Of a DNA stretch of 64,000 bases, positions 10,600-18,899 are shown one piece after another. Position 1 is the stretch's first letter. Every line of letters begins with the position of its first letter. Origin of the DNA: Pseudomonas fluorescens (GTDB lineage Bacteria > Pseudomonadota > Gammaproteobacteria > Pseudomonadales > Pseudomonadaceae); assembly GCF_902498065.1 (NCBI RefSeq), contig NZ_CABVIR010000008.1, forward strand, positions 1-64,000, in the 5' to 3' direction. The notes under the pieces were generated by a model. The model saw nothing but the letters and a program-made list of their open reading frames with translations. It was not told where the DNA came from and made no database searches. Both the position numbers and the translations under genes were made by a program.

Positions 10600-12156
10600 G
10601 TGAGCCAGTCCCTGATTGCCGCGCTGCAAAACCCGGCCCTTTACCCGCATCCGGTAGACGGGTTCCAGCTCATCGAAACCCACATCTCCTGGGTGATTCT
10701 CACAGGCCCCTTTGCTTATAAAGTGAAGAAACCGGTCAATTTCGGCTTCCTCGACTTCACCAGCCTCGAGGCTCGCGAGCATTTCTGCGGCGAAGAGCTG
10801 CGCCTGAACCAGCGTCTGACCAATGATTTGTACCTCGAAGTGTTGCCGATTACCGGCAGCGCCGAAGCACCACAACTGGGCGGCGAGGGCCCGGTCGTCG
10901 ATTACGCGCTGAAAATGCGTCAGTTCCCACAGAGCCAACTGCTCAGCACGCTGCAGGCCAACGGCGAATTGACCACCGCGCACATCGACGAGATGGCCGC
11001 ACAGATTGCGCAATTCCACCTCACCGCACCAAAAGTGCCTGCGGAACACGAAGCCGGGACACCGGACAGCGTCATGGCGCCGGTGCGGCAGAACTTCGAA
11101 CAGATCCGCCCATTCCTCAGCGACAAGGCTGACCTGCTGCAACTCGATGCCCTGCAAGCCTGGGCCGAAAGCAGCTTCGAACGCCTCAAGCCACTGTTTG
11201 CCCAGCGTAAGGCCGAGGGGTTCATCCGTGAATGCCACGGTGACATCCACCTGGGCAACGCCACCGTGATCGATGGCAAGGTCGTGATCTTCGACTGCAT
11301 CGAATTCAACGAACCGTTCCGCTTCACCGACGTCTATGCCGACACCGGCTTCCTGGCGATGGACCTTGAAGACCGCGGCCTCAAAAGCCTGGCCCGTCGC
11401 TTCATCAGCCAATACCTGGAGCTGACCGGCGATTACCAGGGCCTGGAACTGCTGAACTTCTATAAAGCCTACCGTGCGCTGGTTCGCGCCAAGGTCAGCC
11501 TGTTCAGCATGCCGGCCGAGGCCGACCCGGTGCAGCGCGCCACTACCCTGCGCCAGTACCGCAACTATGCGAACCTGGCAGAAAGCTACAGCACCATTCC
11601 TTCGCGCTTCATGGCCATCACCCACGGCGTTTCCGCTGTTGGCAAAAGCCACGTGGCCATGCGCCTGGTGGAAGCGCTGGGCGCGATTCGTCTGCGTTCC
11701 GATGTCGAGCGCAAACGCCTGTTCGGCGAGCAGACCGTCACCAACGATCCGCAAGCCGGCATTTATAGCGCCGAAGCCAGCGTTGCGACTTACACGCGCC
11801 TGCACGAAATCGCCGCGGTCATCCTGCGTGCCGGTTTCCCGGTGGTGGTCGATGCCACTTACCTCAAACGCGACCAGCGTGACGGCGCGGCGAAAATCGC
11901 CGAAGCCACCGGCGCGCCATTCCTGATTCTTGATTGCAACGCACCACAAGCCGTGATCGAAAGCTGGCTGGCCCTGCGTCAGGCAGATAAAAAGGATCCG
12001 TCCGACGCCAACCTGGCCGTTATCAAAGCGCAGCAAGCCAATCGTGAAGCCCTGACGCCAGAAGAGATTCTGTGCAGCAAACGCGTGCAGACCAATGAAA
12101 GCGGGACCCTCGACACCGTCGTTGCGCAAATTCGCCAACGCTTGCCAGGCCTGTAA
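10600..12156 (+). CDS. APH-like kinase fused to a P-loop ATPase
   Basis: This 518-residue protein has two recognisable halves. The N-terminal part (about 1-320) resembles aminoglycoside-phosphotransferase/choline-kinase folds, with the catalytic-loop-like GDIHLGN and the metal-binding-like FDCIEFN. The C-terminal part (about 335-518) begins with a Walker A motif (GVSAVGKS) and resembles small zeta-toxin/gluconate-kinase P-loop kinases. Such fusions are widespread in Pseudomonas, but I know of no assigned substrate. The name should not be read as antibiotic resistance. It is a single gene starting about 120 bases from the divergent mrcB. Confidence 0.85.
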   Translation: MSQSLIAALQNPALYPHPVDGFQLIETHISWVILTGPFAYKVKKPVNFGFLDFTSLEAREHFCGEELRLNQRLTNDLYLEVLPITGSAEAPQLGGEGPVVDYALKMRQFPQSQLLSTLQANGELTTAHIDEMAAQIAQFHLTAPKVPAEHEAGTPDSVMAPVRQNFEQIRPFLSDKADLLQLDALQAWAESSFERLKPLFAQRKAEGFIRECHGDIHLGNATVIDGKVVIFDCIEFNEPFRFTDVYADTGFLAMDLEDRGLKSLARRFISQYLELTGDYQGLELLNFYKAYRALVRAKVSLFSMPAEADPVQRATTLRQYRNYANLAESYSTIPSRFMAITHGVSAVGKSHVAMRLVEALGAIRLRSDVERKRLFGEQTVTNDPQAGIYSAEASVATYTRLHEIAAVILRAGFPVVVDATYLKRDQRDGAAKIAEATGAPFLILDCNAPQAVIESWLALRQADKKDPSDANLAVIKAQQANREALTPEEILCSKRVQTNESGTLDTVVAQIRQRLPGL

Positions 12157-12166
12157 AAAAGTATTT

Positions 12167-12198
12167 CAGCCGTGAAGCCTTCACCGGCTTCACGGCTG
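12167..12198 (+). terminator. perfect 13-bp hairpin after the APH/ATPase gene
   Basis: CAGCCGTGAAGCC pairs perfectly with GGCTTCACGGCTG across a six-base loop, shortly after the stop codon. No T-run follows on the plus strand; on the minus strand the hairpin leads into ACTTTTTT. It may be a transcript 3'-end or a stabilising structure. Confidence 0.5.
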
Positions 12199-12247
12199 TC
12201 AAATAGTGGCACTATACTGGCGTCATAAAACCAACAGGTGATGTGAC

Positions 12248-12592
12248 ATGAGCCAGCCGAAACTTCTCGACACCCCGCTTTATGCCTTGCTGCACAAAGA
12301 CGACATCACAGGCTTCAACAACGAACGTCCATCCAGCGGACCTATCGACATGGTCGGTGGTGATTTCCGAGGTTTGGACCTGCGCGAACTGAACGCCGAC
12401 GGCATCGACTTTACCGATGCTTATTTCCGCTCCGCCGACTTGCGCGGCATCGATTTCAGCAACGCAAACCTGGAAGGCGCGAGCCTGGCTCACGCGCAGA
12501 TCTCCGGCGCCTACTTTCCGCGAGAGCTGAGTGCCGACGAAATTCTGATGTCGATGAATTTCGGTACACGTCTGCGCTATCGCCCCCGTTAA
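12248..12592 (+). CDS. pentapeptide repeat protein
   Basis: This 114-residue protein has a run of A(D/N)LXX-type pentapeptide repeats (about 35-90: DFRGLDLRELNADGIDFTDA..., SADLRGIDFSNANLEGASLA). Such repeats fold as a right-handed quadrilateral beta-helix. The array is short, about ten repeats, with a flexible N-terminus; no enzymatic motif is seen. Some family members mimic DNA and bind gyrase, but nothing here shows that. A Shine-Dalgarno-like AGGTGATGTGAC precedes the ATG. Confidence 0.85.
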   Translation: MSQPKLLDTPLYALLHKDDITGFNNERPSSGPIDMVGGDFRGLDLRELNADGIDFTDAYFRSADLRGIDFSNANLEGASLAHAQISGAYFPRELSADEILMSMNFGTRLRYRPR

Positions 12593-12611
12593 AAACGACA
12601 TTGACTGACAG

Positions 12612-12645
12612 GTCCAGCGCCCCCGCCTTGCGCTGGACTTTGGGC
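12612..12645 (+). terminator. probable terminator after the pentapeptide gene
   Basis: GTCCAGCGC pairs with GCGCTGGAC (12612-12620 with 12630-12638), followed by TTTGGGCATTTTTT. It is placed just after the pentapeptide-repeat gene. The 190 bases from here to the next gene hold nothing I can name. Confidence 0.6.
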
Positions 12646-12836
12646 ATTTTTTGCCAGTAAACCTGATCGCTTCCCCTTCTCTTCTGACCGCACTCGCGAA
12701 CTTTTCCGTCGCTGCGCAAGCACGCCTCTTAGAAGCATTTACGCCGAAACCGACCAAACAATCACGCTTTTCCTACTGATGGCTACACTCCTCAGAAGCT
12801 TGCCCACGCACCGTTCGGCCGTCGCAAGGAGGCTTG

Positions 12837-13109
12837 ATGAATGATGAACTGCAGCACCTGAAGAATCTTGGCAAGACATCGGCGCAGTGGCTGCATGCCG
12901 TGGGCATCCACAGCGCCTCGGACTTGCGTCGCCTGGGGGCGGTGGATGCTTATCGGGCCGTGCGCACGCGCGGATTTCGGGCATCCAAGGTGTTGTTGTA
13001 TGCGATCGAAGGCGCGTTGATGGATGTGCATTGGAACGACATCCCCGCCGAGCGCAAGGAAGCCCTGAATAAACAATTGGAAGCGATCTCGTCACGTCAC
13101 AAGAATTGA
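12837..13109 (+). CDS. TfoX C-terminal domain protein
   Basis: This 90-residue protein matches the TfoX/Sxy C-terminal helix-hairpin-helix-like domain alone (NLGKTSAQWLHAVGIHSASDLRRLGAVDAY). The N-terminal domain of full Sxy is missing. Full-length TfoX proteins regulate competence genes; stand-alone C-terminal versions are common in Pseudomonas and of unknown role. The ATG at 12837 was chosen because AAGGAGG sits four bases upstream; a TTG directly before it is too close to the ribosome site. It lies 15 bases before the cNMP-domain gene and probably shares its transcript. Confidence 0.85.
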   Translation: MNDELQHLKNLGKTSAQWLHAVGIHSASDLRRLGAVDAYRAVRTRGFRASKVLLYAIEGALMDVHWNDIPAERKEALNKQLEAISSRHKN

Positions 13110-13124
13110 ACAGGCACCGCCGCC

Positions 13125-13925
13125 ATGTACTTGCTTGGGGAACAACCGGCTTATGCCGATGCACTGATCAACCGACTGCAAAACATTCCCGCCCGACTGC
13201 TGGAGCGTTTGTCGCCTTGTGGCCCGGCCTTGCAGTTTTCCGCCGTGGACGACCTGACGCCCCTGTTGCCGGGCAATCAATTGTTTGTGCTGAAGAATGG
13301 GCTGCTGCATGGATGTGTCAACGAGCGCGCCCTGTTTTATCTGCATGAAGGCGATCTGGTCGGTTTGCGCCAGGACATGGACTTGCCACGCTTTCGCCTG
13401 TGCAGTGACAGCCCACTGGCATTGACGCCTTACCTGCGTTCCGAAGTTTTTCAGCACATCTATGCCAACCTGGAACGCTCAGAACTGTTCCTGCAATATC
13501 TGGCCGGCCAGACTGCACTGCTGTCCGACGCAGTCGCGCGCCTGAAACAACCCGAGTTCCGCGCCACCAATGGTTTTCAACGGGTGGCGCGGGGCGACGT
13601 GCTGATCCATCAGGGCGATGAGGCCGATCACGTGTTTGTCATCATCGAAGGCCACGCGGAAGCCTTCGTCGACGGATGTAAAGTCGGTGACGTGCCCCGG
13701 GACGAGATTTTCGGTGCGATGGCGGTGTTCACCGGCGAGAAGCGTAATGCCAGCGTGATCGCCAGCGAACCGAGCACCGTCATGCTGATCCCGAAGGAGC
13801 AGTTTCTCAGCCTCACACAAAGCAATCCGAAGATCGCCCACAGCCTGATCGAGAGTATGGCCCGACGCATTGACCTGCTAAACAAGCAGATCACGCAGTT
13901 GAGCTCACCCCAAAAAACAGGCTGA
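13125..13925 (+). CDS. cbpA: CbpA-like cyclic-nucleotide-binding-domain protein
   Basis: The C-terminal half (about 140-255) of this 266-residue protein is a cNMP-binding beta-barrel (GDVLIHQGDEADHVFVIIEGHAEAF...). There is no DNA-binding helix-turn-helix. The N-terminal half is unassigned. Its position directly before a PrrF sRNA and the phu heme genes matches CbpA of P. aeruginosa, a cAMP-binding protein under Vfr control. In the phosphate-binding cassette the sequence is FGAMAVFTGEKRNASV: the usual Glu of GE(L/M)A is Ala, while the phosphate-contacting Arg is kept. cAMP binding therefore needs testing here. Confidence 0.85.
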   Translation: MYLLGEQPAYADALINRLQNIPARLLERLSPCGPALQFSAVDDLTPLLPGNQLFVLKNGLLHGCVNERALFYLHEGDLVGLRQDMDLPRFRLCSDSPLALTPYLRSEVFQHIYANLERSELFLQYLAGQTALLSDAVARLKQPEFRATNGFQRVARGDVLIHQGDEADHVFVIIEGHAEAFVDGCKVGDVPRDEIFGAMAVFTGEKRNASVIASEPSTVMLIPKEQFLSLTQSNPKIAHSLIESMARRIDLLNKQITQLSSPQKTG

Positions 13926-13991
13926 AGCCCAATGATTACGGGGCTCTTCGGCAAGCGACTGACAATTTTCAAGCAAATGAAAAATCAGCGG

Positions 13992-14023
13992 TTGACTTGG
14001 TAATGAGAATCGCTATGATTATC
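13992..14023 (+). promoter_or_regulatory. prrF promoter with overlapping Fur box
   Basis: TTGACT (13992-13997), a 16-base spacer and TATGAT (14014-14019) form a good sigma-70 promoter. A Fur box, GAGAATCGCTATGATTATC (14005-14023), covers the -10 and matches 13 of 19 positions of the GATAATGATAATCATTATC consensus. This predicts repression by Fe-Fur and transcription from about 14026 when iron is low. Confidence 0.85.
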
Positions 14024-14025
14024 AC

Positions 14026-14137
14026 AACTGGTCGCGAGACTGGTCGATATTTGAAAAGCCCTTGGTTCGGACTCTCAGATATCTCCTCATCAGGCTAATC
14101 ACGGTTATTTGACCCGGCTCTTGCCGGGTCTTTTTTT
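14026..14137 (+). ncRNA. prrF: PrrF-type iron-responsive sRNA
   Basis: This is an sRNA of about 112 bases. It starts AACTGGTCGCGAG, contains the PrrF core CTCAGATATCTCCTCATCAG then GCTAATCACGG, and ends in an intrinsic terminator (GACCCGGC-TCTT-GCCGGGTC plus seven T). PrrF RNAs act with Hfq to repress non-essential iron-containing proteins under iron starvation. Location between cbpA and the phu genes matches P. aeruginosa, where two copies are in tandem. Only one copy is seen here, so the heme-linked readthrough RNA PrrH cannot form in the same way. Confidence 0.9.
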
Positions 14138-14158
14138 GCCTGTGGAAAAGTCCCTGGC

Positions 14159-15010
14159 TTACAGGCCGAACTGCTTGCGCATCTCTGCACAGTAATCCGG
14201 TGCCGGCGTGTCAGGCGTGTACCAGACGTAATCGGCCATCGCCGCTGTGACTTCGCCGCCCTGCTGCGCCAGCATTAAAACCACGGGCGCCTCGGGCGCA
14301 CCCAGATCCAGCACATGGATCGGCACGCCGACGTCCTTTCGCGCATGGTGAGCGCCGGCGAACAGCAAAGAAGGGGTGGGTGCCGCCAACAGTCGCTCGG
14401 CCATGCGCCGGTCACGTTGCTGCTGGACGGCGAGCATCGCCGGCATTTGCGATTGGGGCAGCAGGCCACAATGGGATTCACTGATCTGCGCCAGCAACTC
14501 AGACTTGACCGGGGCGGCATTGGAGCGAGTGCCGCTCAACGCGGGTGGCTGGGCGTAAAGAGCACGCACTTCGACCGTGTCCAGATTGGCGGCCAGCAAC
14601 AGATACGGTTGGGTCAGGGCAAAACGAATGATCGGCCCATACAGATTCCAGTCCCAACCAGACTGCCACGCCAATGCACCGGGCAAATCGGCGGGCTGTG
14701 TCGAGGCGTGGCGCACGTCGTCGACGCGCAGCTGTTGATCCGGCGTGAGCATTTCCAGCAGCAGACTGCCTTGCGGGCGCCGCTCTCCCAGCGCCTGCAA
14801 CAACCAGCGTTGCAGTTCATGGTGATCGCGATTGTCATGCTGCTCCCCCACGATCAATCGCGACGGCTTGGCCAGACGCGCCAACAGCTCCTGTGCCGTC
14901 AGCCTCTCACCGCTGTGCAAGTCGCGAATCTCGCCGACAACCGGTGGCGGCTTCGAAACATGCTGACAAGCACTCAGCATCAGCACCGCCAGAATCACCA
15001 TCAAACGCAT
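14159..15010 (-). CDS. phuW: ChaN/PhuW-type heme-associated lipoprotein
   Basis: This 283-residue lipoprotein has lipobox LSAC (C15) in a short signal (MRLMVILAVLMLSAC) and a ChaN domain. ChaN-type proteins are outer-membrane-associated and bind heme; a recognisable core is SRLIVGEQHDNRDHHELQRW. In P. aeruginosa the gene at this place is called phuW. The ATG at 15010 is preceded by GAGGGGG and starts the signal; a TTG six codons earlier is not needed. It is the last gene after phuTUV, 22 bases downstream of phuV. Confidence 0.88.
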   Translation of the reverse strand: MRLMVILAVLMLSACQHVSKPPPVVGEIRDLHSGERLTAQELLARLAKPSRLIVGEQHDNRDHHELQRWLLQALGERRPQGSLLLEMLTPDQQLRVDDVRHASTQPADLPGALAWQSGWDWNLYGPIIRFALTQPYLLLAANLDTVEVRALYAQPPALSGTRSNAAPVKSELLAQISESHCGLLPQSQMPAMLAVQQQRDRRMAERLLAAPTPSLLFAGAHHARKDVGVPIHVLDLGAPEAPVVLMLAQQGGEVTAAMADYVWYTPDTPAPDYCAEMRKQFGL

Positions 15011-15032
15011 GCCCACCCCCTCAATCAATGAA

Positions 15033-15800
15033 TCAACGGGCGATGATCAGCGGATGCCCACGCTCCGGATGCTGCTGCACCAAAACCTCCAGCCCGAATA
15101 CCGCCTTGAGCGGTTCCGGGCGCAACACGTGCTCCGGGGTATCCAGCGCCACCGGGCGCCCGCCTTCGAGCAGTAACAGGCGATCACAATAGCGCGCCGC
15201 CAGGTTCAGATCATGCAGGATCACCAACACGGATGCGCCGCGATCGGCAAACTCGCGCACCGCTTGCAACGTGGTGTGTTGATGCAGCGGGTCAAGCATC
15301 GAAGTCGGCTCGTCGAGCAGCAGCGTTTGCCCCGCCTCGCCGGGCCACAGTTGCGCCAGCACCCGCGCCAGATGCACCCGCTGACGTTCGCCGCCGGACA
15401 ACGCCAGATAGCTGCGACCACTCAAATGCCCGGCATCGGCGGCCTGCAAAGCGGCAGCGACGATTTCGTCGTCACGGACCCGGCCGCTCTGATGCGGCAA
15501 ACGGCCCATACCGACGACCTCCTCGACGCGAAAGGCGAAGTCCAGGCTCGAGACTTGCGGCAACACCGCCAGACGCTGGGCTCGCTGGGCACCGGTCCAG
15601 TCATGCAACTCGCGTTCATCCAGCCATACGCTGCCATGATTCGCCGGCAACTCACCACACAAGGCACCCAGCAGTGTACTTTTACCGGCACCGTTAGGCC
15701 CCAGTACACCGAGGACTTCCCCCGGATTGAGCTCAAGCGTGATGTCCGTCAGGACGATCTTGCGGCCCCGGAGAATTTGCAGATTTTGCGTTCGCAACAT
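15033..15800 (-). CDS. phuV: heme ABC transporter ATP-binding protein
   Basis: This 255-residue ABC ATPase energises heme import across the inner membrane. All motifs are intact: Walker [10 protein letters not shown], signature LSGGERQRV and Walker B LLLDEPTS with the switch histidine in [14 protein letters not shown]. It overlaps the upstream permease gene by one base, which implies coupled translation. The name hmuV is equally valid. Confidence 0.95.
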   Translation of the reverse strand: MLRTQNLQILRGRKIVLTDITLELNPGEVLGVLGPNGAGKSTLLGALCGELPANHGSVWLDERELHDWTGAQRAQRLAVLPQVSSLDFAFRVEEVVGMGRLPHQSGRVRDDEIVAAALQAADAGHLSGRSYLALSGGERQRVHLARVLAQLWPGEAGQTLLLDEPTSMLDPLHQHTTLQAVREFADRGASVLVILHDLNLAARYCDRLLLLEGGRPVALDTPEHVLRPEPLKAVFGLEVLVQQHPERGHPLIIAR

Positions 15801-16837
15801 CAGGAACGCCCTCGGAGCAGTAGATAGAGGAAGAACGGTGCACCGATGAACGCGGTGACGATCCCGATCGGCAGTTCGGCCGGTGCCAGTGCCAGTCGCG
15901 CCACCAGATCAGCGAACAACAGGAGACTGGCGCCCGCCAGCACCGAGGCCGGCAATAACACCCGATGATCGGGACCGGCCAGCAGACGCACCAGATGCGG
16001 TACCACCAATCCGACAAACCCGATCATTCCCGCCGCTGCCACCGCCGCCCCGACTCCCAGTGCGGTGCAGAACACCAATTCGCGCTTGAGCCTTTCGACG
16101 TCGATCCCCAGGTGACCGGCCTCCGACTCTCCCAGCAGCAACGCATTCAGGGCCTTGGCCCGACGCGGCAACCACAGCGCCACGCCGACACTGATCAGCA
16201 GCAATGGCCAGAGCCGCGAATAGCTGGCGCCATTGAGACTGCCCAGGTTCCAGAAGGTCAGCGTGCGCAGGGTCGCGTCGTCCGCCAGATAGGTGAACAG
16301 TCCCACTGCCGAACCTGCAAGCGCCGTCAAGGCGATACCCGCCAGGAGCATGGTCGCGACATTGGTTTGTCCGTTACGCCGGCCCAGTCGATACACCAGC
16401 GCGGTCACGCCGAGGCCACCCAGAAATGCGCACAGCGAAAGCAGATAAGGTCCGAAGGATTCTGGCAAACCGCCAAACAGGGAACCGCCAACAATCGCAA
16501 TCGCCGCGCCTAACGCCGCGCCGCTGGAAACACCCACCAGGCCCGGATCGGCCAGCGGGTTGCGAAACAATCCTTGCATCGCCACGCCCGACAACGCCAG
16601 CACGCCACCGACCGCCAACCCAAGCAAGGTACGCGGCAGGCGAATCTGGCCCAGGATCAGCTCGGCCTGCTCCAGTCCGTCAGGCGCAATGGGCAGGCCA
16701 ACCATGCGCAACGCCGCGCGCAAGGTATCGAGCAACGGCAGGCTCACCGGTCCGAGCGCCAACGACAGCCAGATCGCCAACAAACACAGAACACTCAGCC
16801 CCAAGAATAAAGCACGGGGTTTTACCAGGACGGTCAT
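15800..16837 (-). CDS. phuU: heme ABC transporter permease
   Basis: This 345-residue FecCD/BtuC-family permease has about ten membrane helices. Conserved segments include [26 protein letters not shown] and the ATPase-coupling region near [11 protein letters not shown]. It partners PhuT and PhuV. It starts inside the end of phuT (four-base overlap) and ends at the phuV start, so the three genes form a tight operon. Confidence 0.95.
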   Translation of the reverse strand: MTVLVKPRALFLGLSVLCLLAIWLSLALGPVSLPLLDTLRAALRMVGLPIAPDGLEQAELILGQIRLPRTLLGLAVGGVLALSGVAMQGLFRNPLADPGLVGVSSGAALGAAIAIVGGSLFGGLPESFGPYLLSLCAFLGGLGVTALVYRLGRRNGQTNVATMLLAGIALTALAGSAVGLFTYLADDATLRTLTFWNLGSLNGASYSRLWPLLLISVGVALWLPRRAKALNALLLGESEAGHLGIDVERLKRELVFCTALGVGAAVAAAGMIGFVGLVVPHLVRLLAGPDHRVLLPASVLAGASLLLFADLVARLALAPAELPIGIVTAFIGAPFFLYLLLRGRS

Positions 16838-17706
16838 TGATCAGCAGTGCCGGGATAAAAGCCGTCACTGATTTTTTTCAACGCCTCGGGCAACCGCGGG
16901 CCAAGCCCACCCACCAGCAGCGTTGGATCGAGCTCCATGACACGCCCGTCCTTGGCGGCGCGGGTTGAAGACAGAATCGGGTTTTCCTTGAACAGCGCCG
17001 CACGCGCCGCCTCGCCGGACAGTGCGCGGTCGGCAAACACCAGCACCTCTGGGTCCAGGCTGATCAAGGATTCGTTGGAAAAAGGTTTGTAACCGGTGTG
17101 CGTCGCCAGATTGTGCCCTCCGGCCTTTTGGATCAGCCAATCTGCGGCGGTATCTTTGCCAGCAATGAGCGGCTTGCCGCCCGCGTGACCGATCAGCACC
17201 AGCACACCCGGCGAGGGTTGCGTCAGTTGCGCTTTGGTCACCCGAACCTTTTGCTGATCGAGCTGCTGTTGATAAGCCTGGAACAGTCGCGCAGCCTTGT
17301 CCTCGGCGCCGAGCAACTTGCCCAAGTGCTGCAAGTTGGCCTGCAACGTCGGCAGGTTCGGCTGAGCCGAGAACAGTTCAACTTGCACCCCCGCCGTGCG
17401 AATTTGCGAAATCACCGGCGGCGGCCCCATTTCTTCGGTGCCGACCAGGATCTGCGGGCGTAAGCTCAAGACGCCTTCCGCCGACAGCTGCCGTTGATAG
17501 CCGATGCTCGGCAACGCCTTGAGCGATTCCGGATGCTGGCTGGTCGTGTCGACGCCGACCAGTTTCGATTCGCCGCCCATCGCGCTGACCCACTCCGACA
17601 AGGCCCCGCCGGCGCTGACCCAGCGTTGTTGCAACTCGGCCGCTACGGCGTGGTGACTGATGAGGAGTCCGGCACAGAGCGCAGCAATGCGGGTACTCAG
17701 GCGCAT
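16834..17706 (-). CDS. phuT: periplasmic heme-binding protein
   Basis: This 290-residue class III substrate-binding protein has a Sec signal peptide (first ~23 residues) and the TroA-like fold. Y70, in SIGYQRQLSAEG, is at the place of the single tyrosine heme ligand known for PhuT/ShuT proteins. It delivers heme to PhuUV. It is the first gene of phuTUVW and lies about 95 bases from the Fur box shared with the divergent Rieske gene. The receptor phuR and cytoplasmic carrier phuS, usually next to it, are absent here. Confidence 0.93.
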   Translation of the reverse strand: MRLSTRIAALCAGLLISHHAVAAELQQRWVSAGGALSEWVSAMGGESKLVGVDTTSQHPESLKALPSIGYQRQLSAEGVLSLRPQILVGTEEMGPPPVISQIRTAGVQVELFSAQPNLPTLQANLQHLGKLLGAEDKAARLFQAYQQQLDQQKVRVTKAQLTQPSPGVLVLIGHAGGKPLIAGKDTAADWLIQKAGGHNLATHTGYKPFSNESLISLDPEVLVFADRALSGEAARAALFKENPILSSTRAAKDGRVMELDPTLLVGGLGPRLPEALKKISDGFYPGTADQ

Positions 17707-17801
17707 AAACAGCTTCCTTTAAAGGTTTTCCCAGGCATTGAGGTGACAGGCCAAGTATCCTCGGCATCCGGCACCGGCCCCGATGGGCGAAGCGGCCATT
17801 T

Positions 17802-17820
17802 GATAATTGTTTGCATTTGA
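17802..17820. promoter_or_regulatory. Fur box between phuT and the Rieske gene
   Basis: GATAATTGTTTGCATTTGA matches the 19-base Fur consensus at about 12 positions, with a perfect GATAAT arm. It lies in the divergent spacer, about 95 bases from phuT and 50 bases from the Rieske start, so it could control both directions. Confidence 0.65.
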
Positions 17821-17871
17821 ACGTCAAGCTCGGACATATCCAGTCACGAGCCGCCGCACTTGAGGATAGAC

Positions 17872-18189
17872 ATGAAGTTTCTTTGCGCAGGCGTTGAGCT
17901 GGCCGAATCCAGCAGCCGCGGTTTCGAGATTGACGGCGCGAAGCTCTTCGCCGTGCGCCGCAAAGGCCAGGTCTACGTCTATATCAACCGTTGCCCGCAC
18001 CGTGGCGTCGGGCTGGAATGGACACCCGACCAGTTTCTCGACCCCAGCAACAGCCTGATCCAGTGTGCCACCCACGGCGCACTGTTCATGATCGAAGATG
18101 GCGAGTGCGTCGCCGGCCCATGCGCCGGGCAGTACCTGACCACTGTTGAGAGTCGCGAAGACGCTCAAGGCATCTGGATCAATCTTTAA
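17872..18189 (+). CDS. Rieske [2Fe-2S] protein
   Basis: This 105-residue stand-alone Rieske domain has both ligand pairs: C41-P-H43 and C65-x2-H68 ([10 protein letters not shown], then QCATHGALF). It has no signal peptide or catalytic domain, so it resembles ferredoxin-type electron carriers of oxygenases or nitrite-reductase small subunits. Its partner is unknown. The ATG at 17872 has GAGGA six bases upstream; a TTG at 17860 is less likely. It is divergent from phuT across a Fur box and converges on sfsA with a four-base overlap of stops. Confidence 0.88.
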   Translation: MKFLCAGVELAESSSRGFEIDGAKLFAVRRKGQVYVYINRCPHRGVGLEWTPDQFLDPSNSLIQCATHGALFMIEDGECVAGPCAGQYLTTVESREDAQGIWINL

Positions 18190-18899
18190 CCGCCGAACAC
18201 CACCTCCAGGCGCCGGTCGACCGCCATTTCTTCGTGGGTCAAGTGCACGCCGTAAGCCAATACCTCGACCCCGCACGCCACCGCTTCTCGCAAAGCGGCC
18301 GCGTAGGCAGAATCGATTTCCTCTGCAGGACGCACGGCATCGATGCCGGTGAGGTTCACGCAGTACAACTGCACCGCGCGAATCCCGTCCCGCGCCAGAT
18401 GCGCCAATTCGCGCAAATGCTTGGCACCGCGTTGGGTCACCGCATCGGGAAACGCCGCCACCGATGAGCCATCGAAGCCCAACGTGACACTTTTGACTTC
18501 CACATACGCCGGTCCACTCGGGTAATCGAGGCGAAAATCGATGCGGCTGCTCTCCTGCCCGTAGGCCACTTCGCGTTTCAGCTCGTTGAAGCCGTTGAGC
18601 TCCGTAATGATGCCGGCCCGCAGCGCCTCTTCAATCAAACCGTTGGCTCGCCCGGTGTTCACGCAGAACAGACGTCCTTGAGGGGTTTCGCCGATTTCCC
18701 AGGTCCCGGGCAACTTGCGCTTGGGGTCATTGGAGCGACTGAACCAGACCTGCCCGCCCTCCACCTGACAATTGAGCATCGAGCCGGTGTTCGGGCAGTG
18801 AATGGTCAGCAACTCGCCATGAACGGTTTCGATATCGGCGAGAAAACGCTTGTAACGTCGGATCAAGCGACCTTCTTCAAGGGGAGGATTGAAGCGCAT
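18186..18899 (-). CDS. sfsA: SfsA family protein
   Basis: This 237-residue protein matches SfsA (sugar fermentation stimulation protein) along its length: [26 protein letters not shown] near the N-terminus, the nuclease-like core [11 protein letters not shown]...YVEVKSVTL and [14 protein letters not shown]. The core D/E-x-K pattern resembles restriction-endonuclease-fold nucleases, and the E. coli protein binds DNA, but the true role is uncertain. Its start overlaps the stop of the upstream aminotransferase gene, so they form an operon. dksA lies just beyond, as in many gamma-proteobacteria. Confidence 0.94.
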   Translation of the reverse strand: MRFNPPLEEGRLIRRYKRFLADIETVHGELLTIHCPNTGSMLNCQVEGGQVWFSRSNDPKRKLPGTWEIGETPQGRLFCVNTGRANGLIEEALRAGIITELNGFNELKREVAYGQESSRIDFRLDYPSGPAYVEVKSVTLGFDGSSVAAFPDAVTQRGAKHLRELAHLARDGIRAVQLYCVNLTGIDAVRPAEEIDSAYAAALREAVACGVEVLAYGVHLTHEEMAVDRRLEVVFGG

